The notes below the pieces were generated by a model that made no database searches, had not been told where the DNA came from, and worked only from the letters and a program-made list of their open reading frames with translations. Positions 37,131 to 45,832 of a DNA stretch of 64,000 bases are shown one piece after another. The translations under genes were made by a program, and so were the position numbers. Position 1 is the first letter of the stretch. Every line of letters begins with the position of its first letter. Source of the stretch: JAVVHH01 sp964657565 (GTDB lineage Bacteria > Pseudomonadota > Alphaproteobacteria > Acetobacterales > Acetobacteraceae); the NCBI GenBank assembly GCA_964657565.1, contig CAZZVQ010000006.1:20768-84767 (forward strand), given 5' to 3'.

Positions 37131-39061
37131 AGAACAAGATCGTCTCGCCGGCCGAGGCGGCGGCGACCATCCGGCCGGGCGATACCGTATCCGTGGCCGG
37201 GTTCGTCGGCATCGGCACGCCGGACGAATTGTTGATCGCGATCGAGCAGCGCTTCCGCGAGACCGGGGAGCCGCGGGATCTCACCCTCGTGTTCGCCGCC
37301 GCCCCTGGCGATGGGCGCGACCGCGGGCTGAACCGGCTGGCGCATCGCGGGCTCGTCCGCCGCGCGATCGGGGGGCATTGGTCGCTGGTGCCGAAGCTCG
37401 GCAAGATGGCGATGGACAACGAGATCGAGGCGTACAACCTGCCGCTCGGCTGCGTCAGTCAGCTGTATCGCGACATCGCCGCGCATCGGGCCGGGCTGCT
37501 GTCCCGCGTCGGTTTGCGCACCTTCGTCGATCCGCGCATCGAGGGCGGCAAGCTGAACGCGCGCACGACCGAGGATCTGGTGGAGCTGCTGGTGGTCGGC
37601 GGGCAGGAATACCTGCTCTACAAGGCATTCCCGATCCAGATCGCGCTGATCCGCGGCACGACCGCCGATACGGCCGGCAACATCACCATGGAGCGCGAGG
37701 CGCTGACGCTCGACGCGCTGCCGGCGGCGATGGCGGCGCGCAACTCGGGCGGGCTGGTGATCGCGCAGGTGGAGCGGATCGCGCAGGAGGGCTCGCTGGA
37801 CGCGCGCCGGGTCCAGGTGCCGGGCGTGCTGGTCGATTGCGTGGTGCTGGCGGAACCGGAGAACCACCGGCAGACCTATGCGGTGCAGCATAACGGCGCG
37901 TTCTCGGGTCAGATCAGGGTGCCGATCGACCGCGTGGCACCGCTGGAACTCGACGAGCGCAAGGTCATGGCGCGCCGGGCGGCGATGGAGTTGCCGCCCG
38001 GCGGGATCGTCAATCTCGGCATCGGCATGCCCGAGGGCGTCGCCGCGGTCGCGGCCGAGGAGAAGATCCTCAAATACATCACGCTGACCGCCGAGCCGGG
38101 CGTGATCGGCGGCATGCCGCAGGGCGGGCTCAATTTCGGCGCCGCGCTCAACCCGGAGGCGGTGATCCAACAAAATCAACAGTTCGACTTCTACGACGGC
38201 GGCGGGCTCGCTTTGGCCGTGCTCGGCATGGCGCAGACCGACCGCCACGGCAACGTCAACGTCAGCCGGTTCGGCACCCGGCTGGCCGGCGCCGGCGGCT
38301 TCATCAACATCAGCCAGAACTCGAGGAAGGTGGTGTTCACCGGGTCATTCACCGCCGGCGGTTTGATCATCGCGCTCGAAGACGGGCGGATGCGGGTAGT
38401 GAGCGAAGGCCGTGCGCCGAAATTCATCGACCGCGTCGAGCAGATCACCTTCAGCGGCGAGCTGGCCGGCGAGACCGGCCAGGACGTGCTCTACGTCACC
38501 GAGCGCTGCGTGTTCCGCCGCACCGCCGAGGGCGTCGAACTGACCGAGGTCGCGCCGGGGATCGACATCGACCGCGACATCCTGGCGCAAATGCAGTTCC
38601 GCCCCATCGTGCGCAACCCGGTCCTGATGGACGCCCGCCTGTTCCGCCCGGAGCCGATCGGGCTCGAGCAGCAGCTGCTCGGCCGCACCCTGTCCGACCG
38701 CATCAGCTTCGACGCCGAGCGGGAGATCCTGTTCATCAACTACGAGGGCTTCCACGTCCGCACCACCGACGACGTCGAGCTCGTGCGCCGCGAGGTCGAG
38801 GGACGCTGCCGCGCGGTCGGGCACAAGATCGCCGTCATCGTGAACTACGACGGCTTCACGCTCGACCCGGCGGTGTCGGACGCGTTCTTCTCGATGATCA
38901 CCTACCTACAACAGCGCTACTACACGACGGCCTCGCGCTATACGACCAGCGCCTTCATGCGGCTGAAACTCGGGGCCAGCCTCGCCGAGCGCGCGCTCCT
39001 GCCGCATGTGTTCGAGACGCTGCCGCAGGCCCACGCCAACCTCACTGAAGCCACCCGGTGA
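37127..39061 (+). CDS. Acyl-CoA:carboxylate CoA-transferase (Pct/YdiF-like) with extra C-terminal domain
   Basis: The 644-residue protein fuses alpha and beta halves of a class I CoA-transferase: VSVAGFVGIGTPDELL at the start, NLGIGMPEGVAAVAAEE in the second half, and the catalytic Glu at 323 in LTAEPGVIGGMPQGG. The first ~525 residues match acetate/propionate CoA-transferases. A further ~120 residues (INYEGFHVRTTDDVELV, then IAVIVNYDGFTLDPAVSDAFF) form an additional alpha/beta domain beyond the 520-540 residue enzymes. It could supply hydroxyacyl-CoA to PhaC or shuttle CoA to acetate. Its 3' end overlaps the convergent hydrolase gene by 20 bp. Confidence 0.85.
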   Translation: MKNKIVSPAEAAATIRPGDTVSVAGFVGIGTPDELLIAIEQRFRETGEPRDLTLVFAAAPGDGRDRGLNRLAHRGLVRRAIGGHWSLVPKLGKMAMDNEIEAYNLPLGCVSQLYRDIAAHRAGLLSRVGLRTFVDPRIEGGKLNARTTEDLVELLVVGGQEYLLYKAFPIQIALIRGTTADTAGNITMEREALTLDALPAAMAARNSGGLVIAQVERIAQEGSLDARRVQVPGVLVDCVVLAEPENHRQTYAVQHNGAFSGQIRVPIDRVAPLELDERKVMARRAAMELPPGGIVNLGIGMPEGVAAVAAEEKILKYITLTAEPGVIGGMPQGGLNFGAALNPEAVIQQNQQFDFYDGGGLALAVLGMAQTDRHGNVNVSRFGTRLAGAGGFINISQNSRKVVFTGSFTAGGLIIALEDGRMRVVSEGRAPKFIDRVEQITFSGELAGETGQDVLYVTERCVFRRTAEGVELTEVAPGIDIDRDILAQMQFRPIVRNPVLMDARLFRPEPIGLEQQLLGRTLSDRISFDAEREILFINYEGFHVRTTDDVELVRREVEGRCRAVGHKIAVIVNYDGFTLDPAVSDAFFSMITYLQQRYYTTASRYTTSAFMRLKLGASLAERALLPHVFETLPQAHANLTEATR

Positions 39062-39908
39062 TCAGCGCGATCTGATCCTCGCTCATCAGCGCCGGCGCGT
39101 GGCCGCATTCGGGGATGACGAACACCTCCGCCTTGGGTCCGCGCGTGGACATCTCGCGGGCGGTCGATGGCAGCAGCAGGTCGGAGTAGGCGCCGCGCAG
39201 CACGAGCACCGGGCAGGCGATCGTGTCCCATTGCGTCCATAGGCTTAGATTGAAGAACCACCCGGGCTTGAAGGCCGCGGTGATCTCCGGATCCGCCAGC
39301 TTCTCGAACGAGCCGTCCTCGCGCGCCAGGACGTTGTGGCGGGCCAGATGCTCCCACTGGGCGTCGGAGAGGATGCCGAACGGCGCCAGCGTCTTGCGGT
39401 AGAAGGCCATCGCCGCGTCGAAGCTCGGGAACGTGTTCGGCGCGGTGCGGACCGAGTCGGCCAAGCGGTGCAGCGCCTGCCACGGCAGGAACGGGCCGAT
39501 GTCGTTGATGACCATGCGCGCGATCGGGGACCGCGGTAGGCAGGCCAGGGTCATGCCGATCAGCCCGCCGAGCGACGTGCCGATCCAACTCACCGTGGTC
39601 ACGCCGAGGCGGGCGAGCAACACCGTCATGTCGACGGCGTATTGCGGCAGGGTGTATTCCTCCGGATTGCGCAGCCAATCGCTCCGGCCGCGCCCGACCA
39701 GATCGGGGCAGATGACCCGCCAGCCCATGTCCGCCAGCCGCGCCGCCAGCAAGTCGAAGTCGCGGCCTTGACGCGATAGGCCGTGCACGCAGACCGCGAC
39801 GCGCTCGGCCGCCGGGTCGCCCCATTCGACATAGGCGACCCGGTGGAAGCCCCCTTTGGAGATGCTGAGCACCGAGCCGGTCCGGTCGGGCTGCCGGAAG
39901 GTCTCCAT
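39042..39908 (-). CDS. Alpha/beta hydrolase
   Basis: A 288-residue alpha/beta hydrolase with VHGLSRQGRDFDLLAARLAD, the nucleophile elbow GTSLGG and a late GHAPALMSEDQI holding the catalytic His. The acid residue is probably in VLRGAYSDLLLP. It is an esterase/thioesterase-type enzyme of unknown substrate. ATG 39908 lies 2 bp after the PHA depolymerase-type gene stop on the same strand, so the two are probably co-transcribed and may act together on PHA or its oligomers. Confidence 0.87.
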   Translation of the reverse strand: METFRQPDRTGSVLSISKGGFHRVAYVEWGDPAAERVAVCVHGLSRQGRDFDLLAARLADMGWRVICPDLVGRGRSDWLRNPEEYTLPQYAVDMTVLLARLGVTTVSWIGTSLGGLIGMTLACLPRSPIARMVINDIGPFLPWQALHRLADSVRTAPNTFPSFDAAMAFYRKTLAPFGILSDAQWEHLARHNVLAREDGSFEKLADPEITAAFKPGWFFNLSLWTQWDTIACPVLVLRGAYSDLLLPSTAREMSTRGPKAEVFVIPECGHAPALMSEDQIALITGWLQ

Positions 39909-39910
39909 CG

Positions 39911-40933
39911 TTATGGCCGCGGATGCTCGCCGAAGAAGCGCAACATCTCCGCGGTGGCGTCCGGCCCCGACGGATCGGCGTAGGAGCCGGCGGGGCGTCC
40001 GCCGGACCAGGCGTGGCCGGCACCGTGGATCAGCCACTGCTCCGTCACGACCCGGCCCGCCGCATCGGTGAAGGTGGTTCGCGTGCACTCGCGGCCGCCC
40101 TCGGTGCGGGGGGGCTGCACGGTTCGGCGCAGGCCGGCGTCCCGCGTCGACTGGGTGATCACGTCGTCGCCGTTCAGCGGGCTGACCGTCGTGTCGCGGT
40201 CGCCGTGAAACACGATCGCGGGTACCGGGCGCCCGGCGCGCGAGGTTTGCACGGCGCCGGCGCCGCGCTTCATGGCCGCCAGCGCCGTCGGCAGATCGCG
40301 CGCGGCGCCGCAGGCCAGGCCCGAATGCACGCCGATCGCGGCAAACAACTCCGGATAGGTCGCGCCCATGATCGCCGCCGCCGCGCCGCCGGCCGAGAGT
40401 CCGGCCACGAACACCCGGCGCGGATCGATCGCGTATTCCTGCATCACCTGGCGCGTGATCCCGGCGATCAGCGAGGGCTCGCCGGCGTCGCGCTGCTGAT
40501 CTTCGGCGCTGAACCACTTCCAGCACTTCTGGGCGTGCGCCTGGGCGGTCTGCCCGGGATAGGCGACCAGGCAACCGAACCGCTCAGCGGCCTCGTTCAT
40601 CCCGGTTCCCGCCGCGAAATCCTCCGGCGACTGGCTGCAGCCATGCAGCATGACCACCAACGGGACCGGCTCGCCGCGGTAGCTCGCGGGTACATAGAGC
40701 CGATAGGGCCGGGTCCCGGCGGCGTTGGTGAAGCTGAGCGAGAGAAAGCGTGCGCCGTCCGGCGCCGCAGCCTCGGCCGGCGCCGCCATGCCGGGCGGCA
40801 GGTGCGACTTGAACAGTCCGCGCACGCCCTCGGGCACGAAGTTCAGCCAGGCCGGCCCCTCGCCGTCGGTGTCGAGGCCCATTTTCGGCAGGGCGTGGGC
40901 GTGCTTGGACCAGAACTCTTGTGCCAATGACAT
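39911..40933 (-). CDS. PHA depolymerase-family esterase (extracellular catalytic domain type)
   Basis: The 340-residue protein starts with a ~65-residue leader lacking a clear signal peptide, then the catalytic domain: YRLYVPASYRGEPVPLVVMLHGCSQSPEDFAAGTGMN-like oxyanion region, lipase box GLSAGG with Ser180, FHGDRDTTVSPLNG with the catalytic Asp, and GAGHAWSGG with the His. It hydrolyses short-chain PHA or related esters. Without a signal it may act inside the cell or be exported otherwise. It is downstream of the RHH regulator gene by 9 bp. Confidence 0.9.
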   Translation of the reverse strand: MSLAQEFWSKHAHALPKMGLDTDGEGPAWLNFVPEGVRGLFKSHLPPGMAAPAEAAAPDGARFLSLSFTNAAGTRPYRLYVPASYRGEPVPLVVMLHGCSQSPEDFAAGTGMNEAAERFGCLVAYPGQTAQAHAQKCWKWFSAEDQQRDAGEPSLIAGITRQVMQEYAIDPRRVFVAGLSAGGAAAAIMGATYPELFAAIGVHSGLACGAARDLPTALAAMKRGAGAVQTSRAGRPVPAIVFHGDRDTTVSPLNGDDVITQSTRDAGLRRTVQPPRTEGGRECTRTTFTDAAGRVVTEQWLIHGAGHAWSGGRPAGSYADPSGPDATAEMLRFFGEHPRP

Positions 40934-40942
40934 GGTGATCTC

Positions 40943-41350
40943 CTAGCGCGTCCGGTCGGTGAGGGCGGCGCGAACCTGTGGGCTGGCGTGCAGGGCGCCG
41001 AGGACGCTGATCGCGGCGATCGTCGCCCGCGCGAGCTCGGGGGTGACGTCGCTGGCGATGGTGGCGAGGCCGAGCACCTTGATGTGCAGCATCTCGCCGG
41101 CGTCGCGCAGCGCTTCCAACTCGGCGCGCGTGAACAGCCGCACGCCCATGTCGAGCGTGCGCCGCGCGACGGATTGCCGCATCGCGTCTTCGTGCTTGTC
41201 GAGCTGGTTGCGGATCGCGGTCCGGATGAAGTCGGTCCGGTTCGCGTAGAAACGGTCCTCCACGAGAAGGTCGATCCGCCCGAGGTCGACGAACCCCAGA
41301 TTGATGGTGATCTTCTCGTTATCCGCCACTCGAACGCCACTACCCGCCAC
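40943..41350 (-). CDS. Ribbon-helix-helix (CopG-like) transcriptional regulator
   Basis: A protein of up to 135 residues. Near the N-terminus EKITINLGFVDLGRIDLLVEDRFYANRTDFIRTAIRNQLDKHE-type sequence forms a ribbon-helix-helix fold with the dimer beta-strand KITINLG. The rest is helical and unassigned. The start is GTG 41350 or GTG 41329. It directly precedes the PHA depolymerase-type esterase and hydrolase genes and lies just downstream of a cluster of CACCATCC half-sites, suggesting autoregulation of this three-gene unit. Confidence 0.8.
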   Translation of the reverse strand: MAGSGVRVADNEKITINLGFVDLGRIDLLVEDRFYANRTDFIRTAIRNQLDKHEDAMRQSVARRTLDMGVRLFTRAELEALRDAGEMLHIKVLGLATIASDVTPELARATIAAISVLGALHASPQVRAALTDRTR

Positions 41351-41354
41351 TATT

Positions 41355-41385
41355 CACCATCCCGGCACCATCCACGTGGATGGTG
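41355..41385. promoter_or_regulatory. Operator-like cluster: 20-bp palindrome plus extra half-site
   Basis: Positions 41366-41385 are a perfect 20-bp palindrome (CACCATCCAC and its complement GTGGATGGTG). A further direct copy of the half-site CACCATCC is at 41355-41362, so three half-sites occur in 31 bp, immediately upstream of the RHH gene. Ribbon-helix-helix proteins commonly bind such repeated short half-sites cooperatively. No T-run follows, so a terminator is unlikely. Confidence 0.7.
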
Positions 41386-41409
41386 AGATGGCGGTGGGCT
41401 TCGCTGCTT

Positions 41410-42522
41410 TCAATCCCTCAGCGCGGACAGGGTCAGCCTGATCCATTCGTTCAGCGCCTTGCTGTCGATCCAGCGCAGCACGGCCACGAGGTCGTGGGCC
41501 GGGTCGATCCAGATGACATTGCCGCCGGCGCCGCTGGCAAAGGCGCTGTCGCGGGGCGCGGCTGGTTGGTAGCTGCCGTCGCTGTTCAGCCACCAGAACA
41601 GGCCGTAGCGGGGGTTCAGCGGACATGGCGCGACCGATTGCGTGACCCAGGAGTCCGGCAGGATGCGGCGGCCGCCCCAGGCGCCGCGGTTAAGCATGAG
41701 CTGGCCGATGCGCGCCTGGTCCTCGGCATGCATGAACACGCCGCCGCCCCAGTGACCGCCGCCGGAGACGGACTGGACTTGCTGCCCGCCGACATCGACA
41801 TAGGAGGTGCGGTAGCCCTCCCAGCGCCAGTCGCTGGTCGCTCCGATCGGCTGCATCACGCGCTCGGCGAAGACGGCCGGCAGCGCGCGGCCGAACCGGC
41901 GCAGCAGCGCCAGGCTGAGCCGGTTCACCCGGACGTCGTTGTATTCCCAAAACGTGCCGGGCGCTTGCAGCGGCCGGGCGGCGCCTTTCGTGCCGGCCGG
42001 GCGGCCGGCGCTCTCGCTGGCCAGGCTGCGGTTGCGGTCGATCTGCTCGGACTTGCCGAACAGGCTGCCCTCCCACTCCGAGGTCAGTTGCAGCATCTGG
42101 CGCCAGGTGATCGGCGCGTTCTGTGGGGTGTCGAACCCGCCATCCCGCACGGTGCGGCCGATCGGCTCGTCGAGATCGGCAATGAGCCCGTCCGCCACGG
42201 CCAGGCCCGCCAAAATCGACAGATAGCTCTTGGCCACGCTGAACGTCATGTCGACTTGGCGCGTGTCGCCCCAGCGCGCGGCGAGTTGGCCGTGTCGCAG
42301 CAGCAGCCCGTTCGGCGGGCCGCGCGGCGCGACGGGGCCGATGATTTCGTTGTCCGGGGGCGGCTCGAAATTGCCGGCCTCGAGCTGCGTCCGCAGGTCG
42401 CGGCGCCAGGGGCTCTCATGCGCCTGGGCGAACGCGACCGCTTCCGCAAGCTTGTCCGGATCGAACCCGGCCTGCGCCAGAGGCCAGTCGGCCGGCGCGG
42501 CGGGGAGGGTTGGCGTGGTCAT
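41410..42522 (-). CDS. Beta-lactamase-fold serine hydrolase (class C / PBP4*-like)
   Basis: A 370-residue serine hydrolase of the beta-lactamase/D-alanyl-D-alanine carboxypeptidase family: SxxK motif in MTFSVAKSYLSILAGLA, a Y-x-N type motif in FWEYNDVRVN, and ASGAGGNVIWIDP in the KTG region. No signal peptide, so it is probably a cytoplasmic esterase or 6-aminohexanoate-hydrolase-like enzyme rather than an antibiotic lactamase. ATG 42522 is chosen because it overlaps the upstream short ORF stop as ATGA; GTG 42534 is possible. Confidence 0.87.
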   Translation of the reverse strand: MTTPTLPAAPADWPLAQAGFDPDKLAEAVAFAQAHESPWRRDLRTQLEAGNFEPPPDNEIIGPVAPRGPPNGLLLRHGQLAARWGDTRQVDMTFSVAKSYLSILAGLAVADGLIADLDEPIGRTVRDGGFDTPQNAPITWRQMLQLTSEWEGSLFGKSEQIDRNRSLASESAGRPAGTKGAARPLQAPGTFWEYNDVRVNRLSLALLRRFGRALPAVFAERVMQPIGATSDWRWEGYRTSYVDVGGQQVQSVSGGGHWGGGVFMHAEDQARIGQLMLNRGAWGGRRILPDSWVTQSVAPCPLNPRYGLFWWLNSDGSYQPAAPRDSAFASGAGGNVIWIDPAHDLVAVLRWIDSKALNEWIRLTLSALRD

Positions 42523-42698
42523 GGGGCTTGCCACGATGTCGTTGACCTAGGAATCGGCGTCGGCGCGCGCTGCGACGCGATCTCGTCCCGGGTCATGTCG
42601 AGCGGTCCTTCGAGCTGGATGGCCAGGCCCGGGGCCGCCGCGGCGATCTCCGCCTCGACCTCCGGGCGCGGCGATTGGCCGATGACGAAGAGTCGCAT
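42519..42698 (-). pseudogene. AroM-family N-terminal fragment
   Basis: The 59-codon ORF reads MRLFVIGQSPRPEVEAEIAA, then a GLAIQLEGPLDMTRDEIAS segment. The IGQSPR and GxLD..(S/T)R(E/D)EI features match the first ~45 residues of AroM proteins, which are normally about 220 residues. The remaining residues show no similarity that I recognise, and the frame ends by overlapping the beta-lactamase-fold gene. It is most likely a truncated remnant, although the ATGA overlap means it may still be translated. Confidence 0.55.
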
Positions 42699-42723
42699 CA
42701 AGGGGGCTTCCCCGGCGGGCGGG

Positions 42724-43056
42724 CTAGTCGACAATGAACAGCTTGGCCCCGGTGGTCGTCGACGACCGATGCGCGGCGTCGCCGAAATCGGACACGGTGT
42801 AGCCGGAGCCGGCGGGGAACGAGAACCGCCGCCCGTCCTTCAGCTCCGTCTCGAGCGTGCCCTCGACCACATAGATGACGTGGCCGCGGTCGCACCAATG
42901 GTCCGCGACATAACCCGGCGAATACTCCACCACCCGCATCCGCACGTCGCCATTGTCCAGCGTCCGCCACAGCGCGGTGCCGCTCTCTCCCGCATGTTCC
43001 GTGGCCGGAAGCTTGTCCCAGGGGACGGATGTGAAGGACAGGGTGGGCAGCTTCAT
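42724..43056 (-). CDS. Small cupin-fold protein
   Basis: A 110-residue single-domain cupin: VVEYSPGYVADHWCDRGHVIYVVEGTLETEL, then GRRFSFPAGSGYTVSDFGDAAHRS and GAKLFIVD. The DHWCDRGH segment corresponds to the DHCW-motif cupins, and the metal-binding residues look partly retained. Function unknown; such proteins may bind small ligands or be isomerases or dioxygenases. It lies just upstream of the AroM remnant on the same strand. Confidence 0.85.
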   Translation of the reverse strand: MKLPTLSFTSVPWDKLPATEHAGESGTALWRTLDNGDVRMRVVEYSPGYVADHWCDRGHVIYVVEGTLETELKDGRRFSFPAGSGYTVSDFGDAAHRSSTTTGAKLFIVD

Positions 43057-43129
43057 AAAATGCTCCGACGGGCCGAGACGCGTCGTCTCAGCTCCGCCGG
43101 ATCAAAGCAAGTCCGGTGCCAACAGCGGG

Positions 43130-43930
43130 TCAGCCTGCTGGTTTGCTTACCGAGTTCGCCGGGAGTCCCGGCGTATCCAGCAGCATGCGCGAGCCGACGG
43201 AGGCCGCCATGGTGCGCAGATCGTCCGCGCTCATGGTGGTCGAGGCGGGGCCCATGCCGTTGGACGCCCCCGCCGCGGCCTGCGCGATGGCGAGGTTGTT
43301 GAGGACCCGCGGAGGCAGATCGGTTTGCTGCATCAGGGGCAACAGCACGTCGCGCGCCTGTGCCGGCCGGTCGGTCAGCAAGTAGGAGACGGCGAGATTA
43401 TTGGCCGTTTGCACATCCCCCGGCGCCACGGCCTGCGCCAGGCGATAGCTCTGCTGCGCGGCATCGTGCTGGCCCATCAGGTCGAGCGCCACGCCGCGGC
43501 CGTTGAGGGAAGCGACGTCGCTGGATTTGCGCGCGATCAGACCGTCGAAGATCTGCAGCGCCGCTTCGGCCGACCCGGTCTCCAGCCGCAGGTTGCCGAG
43601 CCAGCGCAGCAAAATCGGATCGCCCGGCTTGCGCGCCAGCGCGCGCGACAGTGTTTGCTCCGCCACATCCGGCTTGCCGGCCACGAGGAGCATGCTGACG
43701 AGACGTGCCTGCAGCGTCGGGTCGTTCGGAGCCGCATCCGCGGCGGCGGCATACATCGAGAGCGCAATGTCGGTCTGCCCCGCGGCGGCAGCCGTGTCTG
43801 CGATGTGCAGCCGCGACGCCGTGTTGGGCTCGCGCAGGGCGACCGGTTCGGAGTCGCGATGGCTGGAACACGCTCCCGTCAGGAGCGGCAGCGCCGTCGC
43901 CACCGTGGCGATGATCCCTCGCCAGGTCAT
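43130..43930 (-). CDS. TPR lipoprotein, TadD-like
   Basis: A 266-residue lipoprotein with signal peptide and lipobox LLTGAC followed by four to five TPR units (for example AGQTDIALSMYAAAADAAPNDP, KPDVAEQTLSRALARKPGDPI, GQHDAAQQSYRLAQAVAPGD). It ends with an Ala/Ser/Met-rich tail. TPR lipoproteins of this kind (TadD) accompany Tad/Flp pilus secretins. Its start overlaps the CpaD-like gene stop by 4 bp, and the CpaC secretin gene is just upstream, which supports that role. Confidence 0.82.
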   Translation of the reverse strand: MTWRGIIATVATALPLLTGACSSHRDSEPVALREPNTASRLHIADTAAAAGQTDIALSMYAAAADAAPNDPTLQARLVSMLLVAGKPDVAEQTLSRALARKPGDPILLRWLGNLRLETGSAEAALQIFDGLIARKSSDVASLNGRGVALDLMGQHDAAQQSYRLAQAVAPGDVQTANNLAVSYLLTDRPAQARDVLLPLMQQTDLPPRVLNNLAIAQAAAGASNGMGPASTTMSADDLRTMAASVGSRMLLDTPGLPANSVSKPAG

Positions 43931-44250
43931 TGCGAGGCACCCGGAGTCGGCGCGGGACCGGAGTCGGCCCCCCCGCCTGAGCTCGGTGCGACGTGAGACA
44001 GGGAGGCATCGAGCAAGGCGCGCCGCCGATCCGCCAGCAACCGGGCGACAGCCCGCGCCCCGTTGTCACCCCGCGACGTGGTTGCGGCCGTGCCACTATA
44101 CATATCTTGCGGGTTGACGACCATGGCCCGAAGGTTCTGATCGTTGATGCCGGTCGGCTTCCAGGTTCCGGGACGGTTGTAATCGGCATCGTTGCATCCG
44201 GCGGCGCTGACCGCCGTCGTGATGAGGAGCAGGCCCAGTCGGCCCCTCAT
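43927..44250 (-). CDS. Small lipoprotein, CpaD-like pilus assembly component
   Basis: A protein of about 107 residues with a signal peptide and lipobox SAAGC. The mature part reads NDADYNRPGTWKPTGINDQNLRAMVVNP-like, then ARAVARLLADRRRALLD. This resembles the short CpaD-like lipoproteins encoded beside CpaC in some Acetobacteraceae; classical CpaD is about twice as long. ATG 44250 is chosen (8 bp after the secretin stop); ATG 44280 would overlap it. It is coupled to the TPR gene by ATGA. Confidence 0.65.
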   Translation of the reverse strand: MRGRLGLLLITTAVSAAGCNDADYNRPGTWKPTGINDQNLRAMVVNPQDMYSGTAATTSRGDNGARAVARLLADRRRALLDASLSHVAPSSGGGADSGPAPTPGASQ

Positions 44251-44257
44251 GCGGCTT

Positions 44258-45727
44258 CTATTGGACAATGAAGCCAGCATCGGGACGGCTCCGGAGTTGC
44301 GGCATCGGCGCGCCGCGGGCGAGTTGACGGCGGTAGATGATCCGGTCGAGGTCGACGGCGGGTTGGAATCCGTCGGTGGGCAAGGCCAGACGGTTGGGAT
44401 CGGAGATCGGTTGAACCAGGTATGGCGTCACGATGATGACCAGTTCGGTCTCGTTCCGCTGAAAACTGTCGGACCGGAACAGCGGCCCGATGACCGGCAA
44501 GTCGCCCAGCCCCAGAATGCTCGAGCCGGATTGCGTCGTATTTCGCTGGAGCAAGCCGGCGATGGCAAAGCTCTGGCCCGTCCCGAGTTCTACGGTCGTC
44601 TCGGCGCGCCGGACCTGCAGCGCCGGGATGGTCACCGACCCGGTCGCCAAGGGCAGCGTCACCGAGCCGGTGGTCGAGAGCTGGCTGACTTCCGGCCGGA
44701 TGCGCAGATTGAGCCGATCCGGACCGAGCACCGTTGGAACGAACGACAGGCTGACGCCGAACTGCTTGAATTCGACGGTAATGGTGTTGCTGCTGCCGCT
44801 GGTTCCGGTGGGGACGGGGAACTCACCACCGGCGAGAAAGCTTGCGGTCTCGCCGGATTGTGCCGTCAGGTTTGGCTCGGCGAGGATGGTGATCAGCTGG
44901 TCGGCCGCGAGCGCGTCGATGACGGAGTTGATATCGAGCCGGCCGGTGCTCACGCCCGCCCCGTACCCCGAGCTGATCGCGCCACCGGTAATCGCGTTGG
45001 TCACTGTCGTGGCGCTGCTGCCCGTGCGCAGGCCTAGCACGAAGCTGCCGGCCCGCCCGAGTGCCTGCCAGTTGAAACCGAGCTCGCGGGTGATCTGACG
45101 CGAAATCTCGGCGACCCGAACCCGCACGTTGACCTGCGTGGAGCTCATGAGCCCAAGACTGTTGACGACCTCACGGTTGTCGCCGGCGGTTGCGCGGGCC
45201 ACCGCCTCGGCGCGTTGCGATTCGCTGGCGTTGGCGACGGTGCCGCTCATCAAATAGGAATTGCGCCCCGATGCCGTCACCCGCACCGACCCCATGCCGG
45301 GGAGCGTGCGGCGGACCGCACCTTCCACCGCGGACGCGCTGGGCGCCGGGCGGGGCGCATTCGGATCCGTCGCGACAGCGCCGCTGCCAGGGCGGATGGT
45401 GACATCGTATTCGGCGATCGGCGTTCCGCTGTCAGCCGCAGCGATGACGGTGGTGCGGCCCTGTGTGACGCCCATGATGAAGATCGATGTGGGCGACGCC
45501 GGCTGGACGCGCGCGATGCGCGGATCCGCGGCCAGGATCGTCGCCGCCGGGCTGGGAAGTTGGATCAGGCGGCCGGAGCCGACGTCGACGATCACCGGAA
45601 TGGCCGGGGTCGGTTGAACGGCAGGACGTGGGGCGCTGGCGGGTGGCAGGTCCTGCGCACGGGTTGGCTGCGCCGCCATCACGACGCCGCCTAGGATCAA
45701 GAGGCGGAGAGCTGTTCTGAACCGCAT
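44258..45727 (-). CDS. cpaC: Tad/Flp pilus secretin CpaC (RcpA)
   Basis: A 489-residue secretin with signal peptide, an N-terminal pilus-secretin domain (IPVIVDVGSGRLIQLPSPAATILAADPRIARVQPASPTSIFIMG-type), a BON-like segment (VEGAVRRTLPGMGSVRV) and the C-terminal channel domain. Channel motifs include VRVRVAEISRQITRELGFNW, ILAEPNLTAQSGETASFLAGGEFPVP, VELGTGQSFAIAGLLQRN, LPVIGPLFRS and ETELVIIVTPYLVQP. It forms the outer-membrane pore of a Tad pilus. The motor (CpaE/CpaF) and TadB/C genes are not in this window. Confidence 0.92.
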   Translation of the reverse strand: MRFRTALRLLILGGVVMAAQPTRAQDLPPASAPRPAVQPTPAIPVIVDVGSGRLIQLPSPAATILAADPRIARVQPASPTSIFIMGVTQGRTTVIAAADSGTPIAEYDVTIRPGSGAVATDPNAPRPAPSASAVEGAVRRTLPGMGSVRVTASGRNSYLMSGTVANASESQRAEAVARATAGDNREVVNSLGLMSSTQVNVRVRVAEISRQITRELGFNWQALGRAGSFVLGLRTGSSATTVTNAITGGAISSGYGAGVSTGRLDINSVIDALAADQLITILAEPNLTAQSGETASFLAGGEFPVPTGTSGSSNTITVEFKQFGVSLSFVPTVLGPDRLNLRIRPEVSQLSTTGSVTLPLATGSVTIPALQVRRAETTVELGTGQSFAIAGLLQRNTTQSGSSILGLGDLPVIGPLFRSDSFQRNETELVIIVTPYLVQPISDPNRLALPTDGFQPAVDLDRIIYRRQLARGAPMPQLRSRPDAGFIVQ

Positions 45728-45832
45728 CTTTTCGCGTCACTTCCGAGGACTGATGGATTCTCACATGATTCTGCTACCAGGAGTAGTGGCGCGTGTAATC
45801 GTGCAAGGCAAGTGTGTTCAGGTTGCAACACA

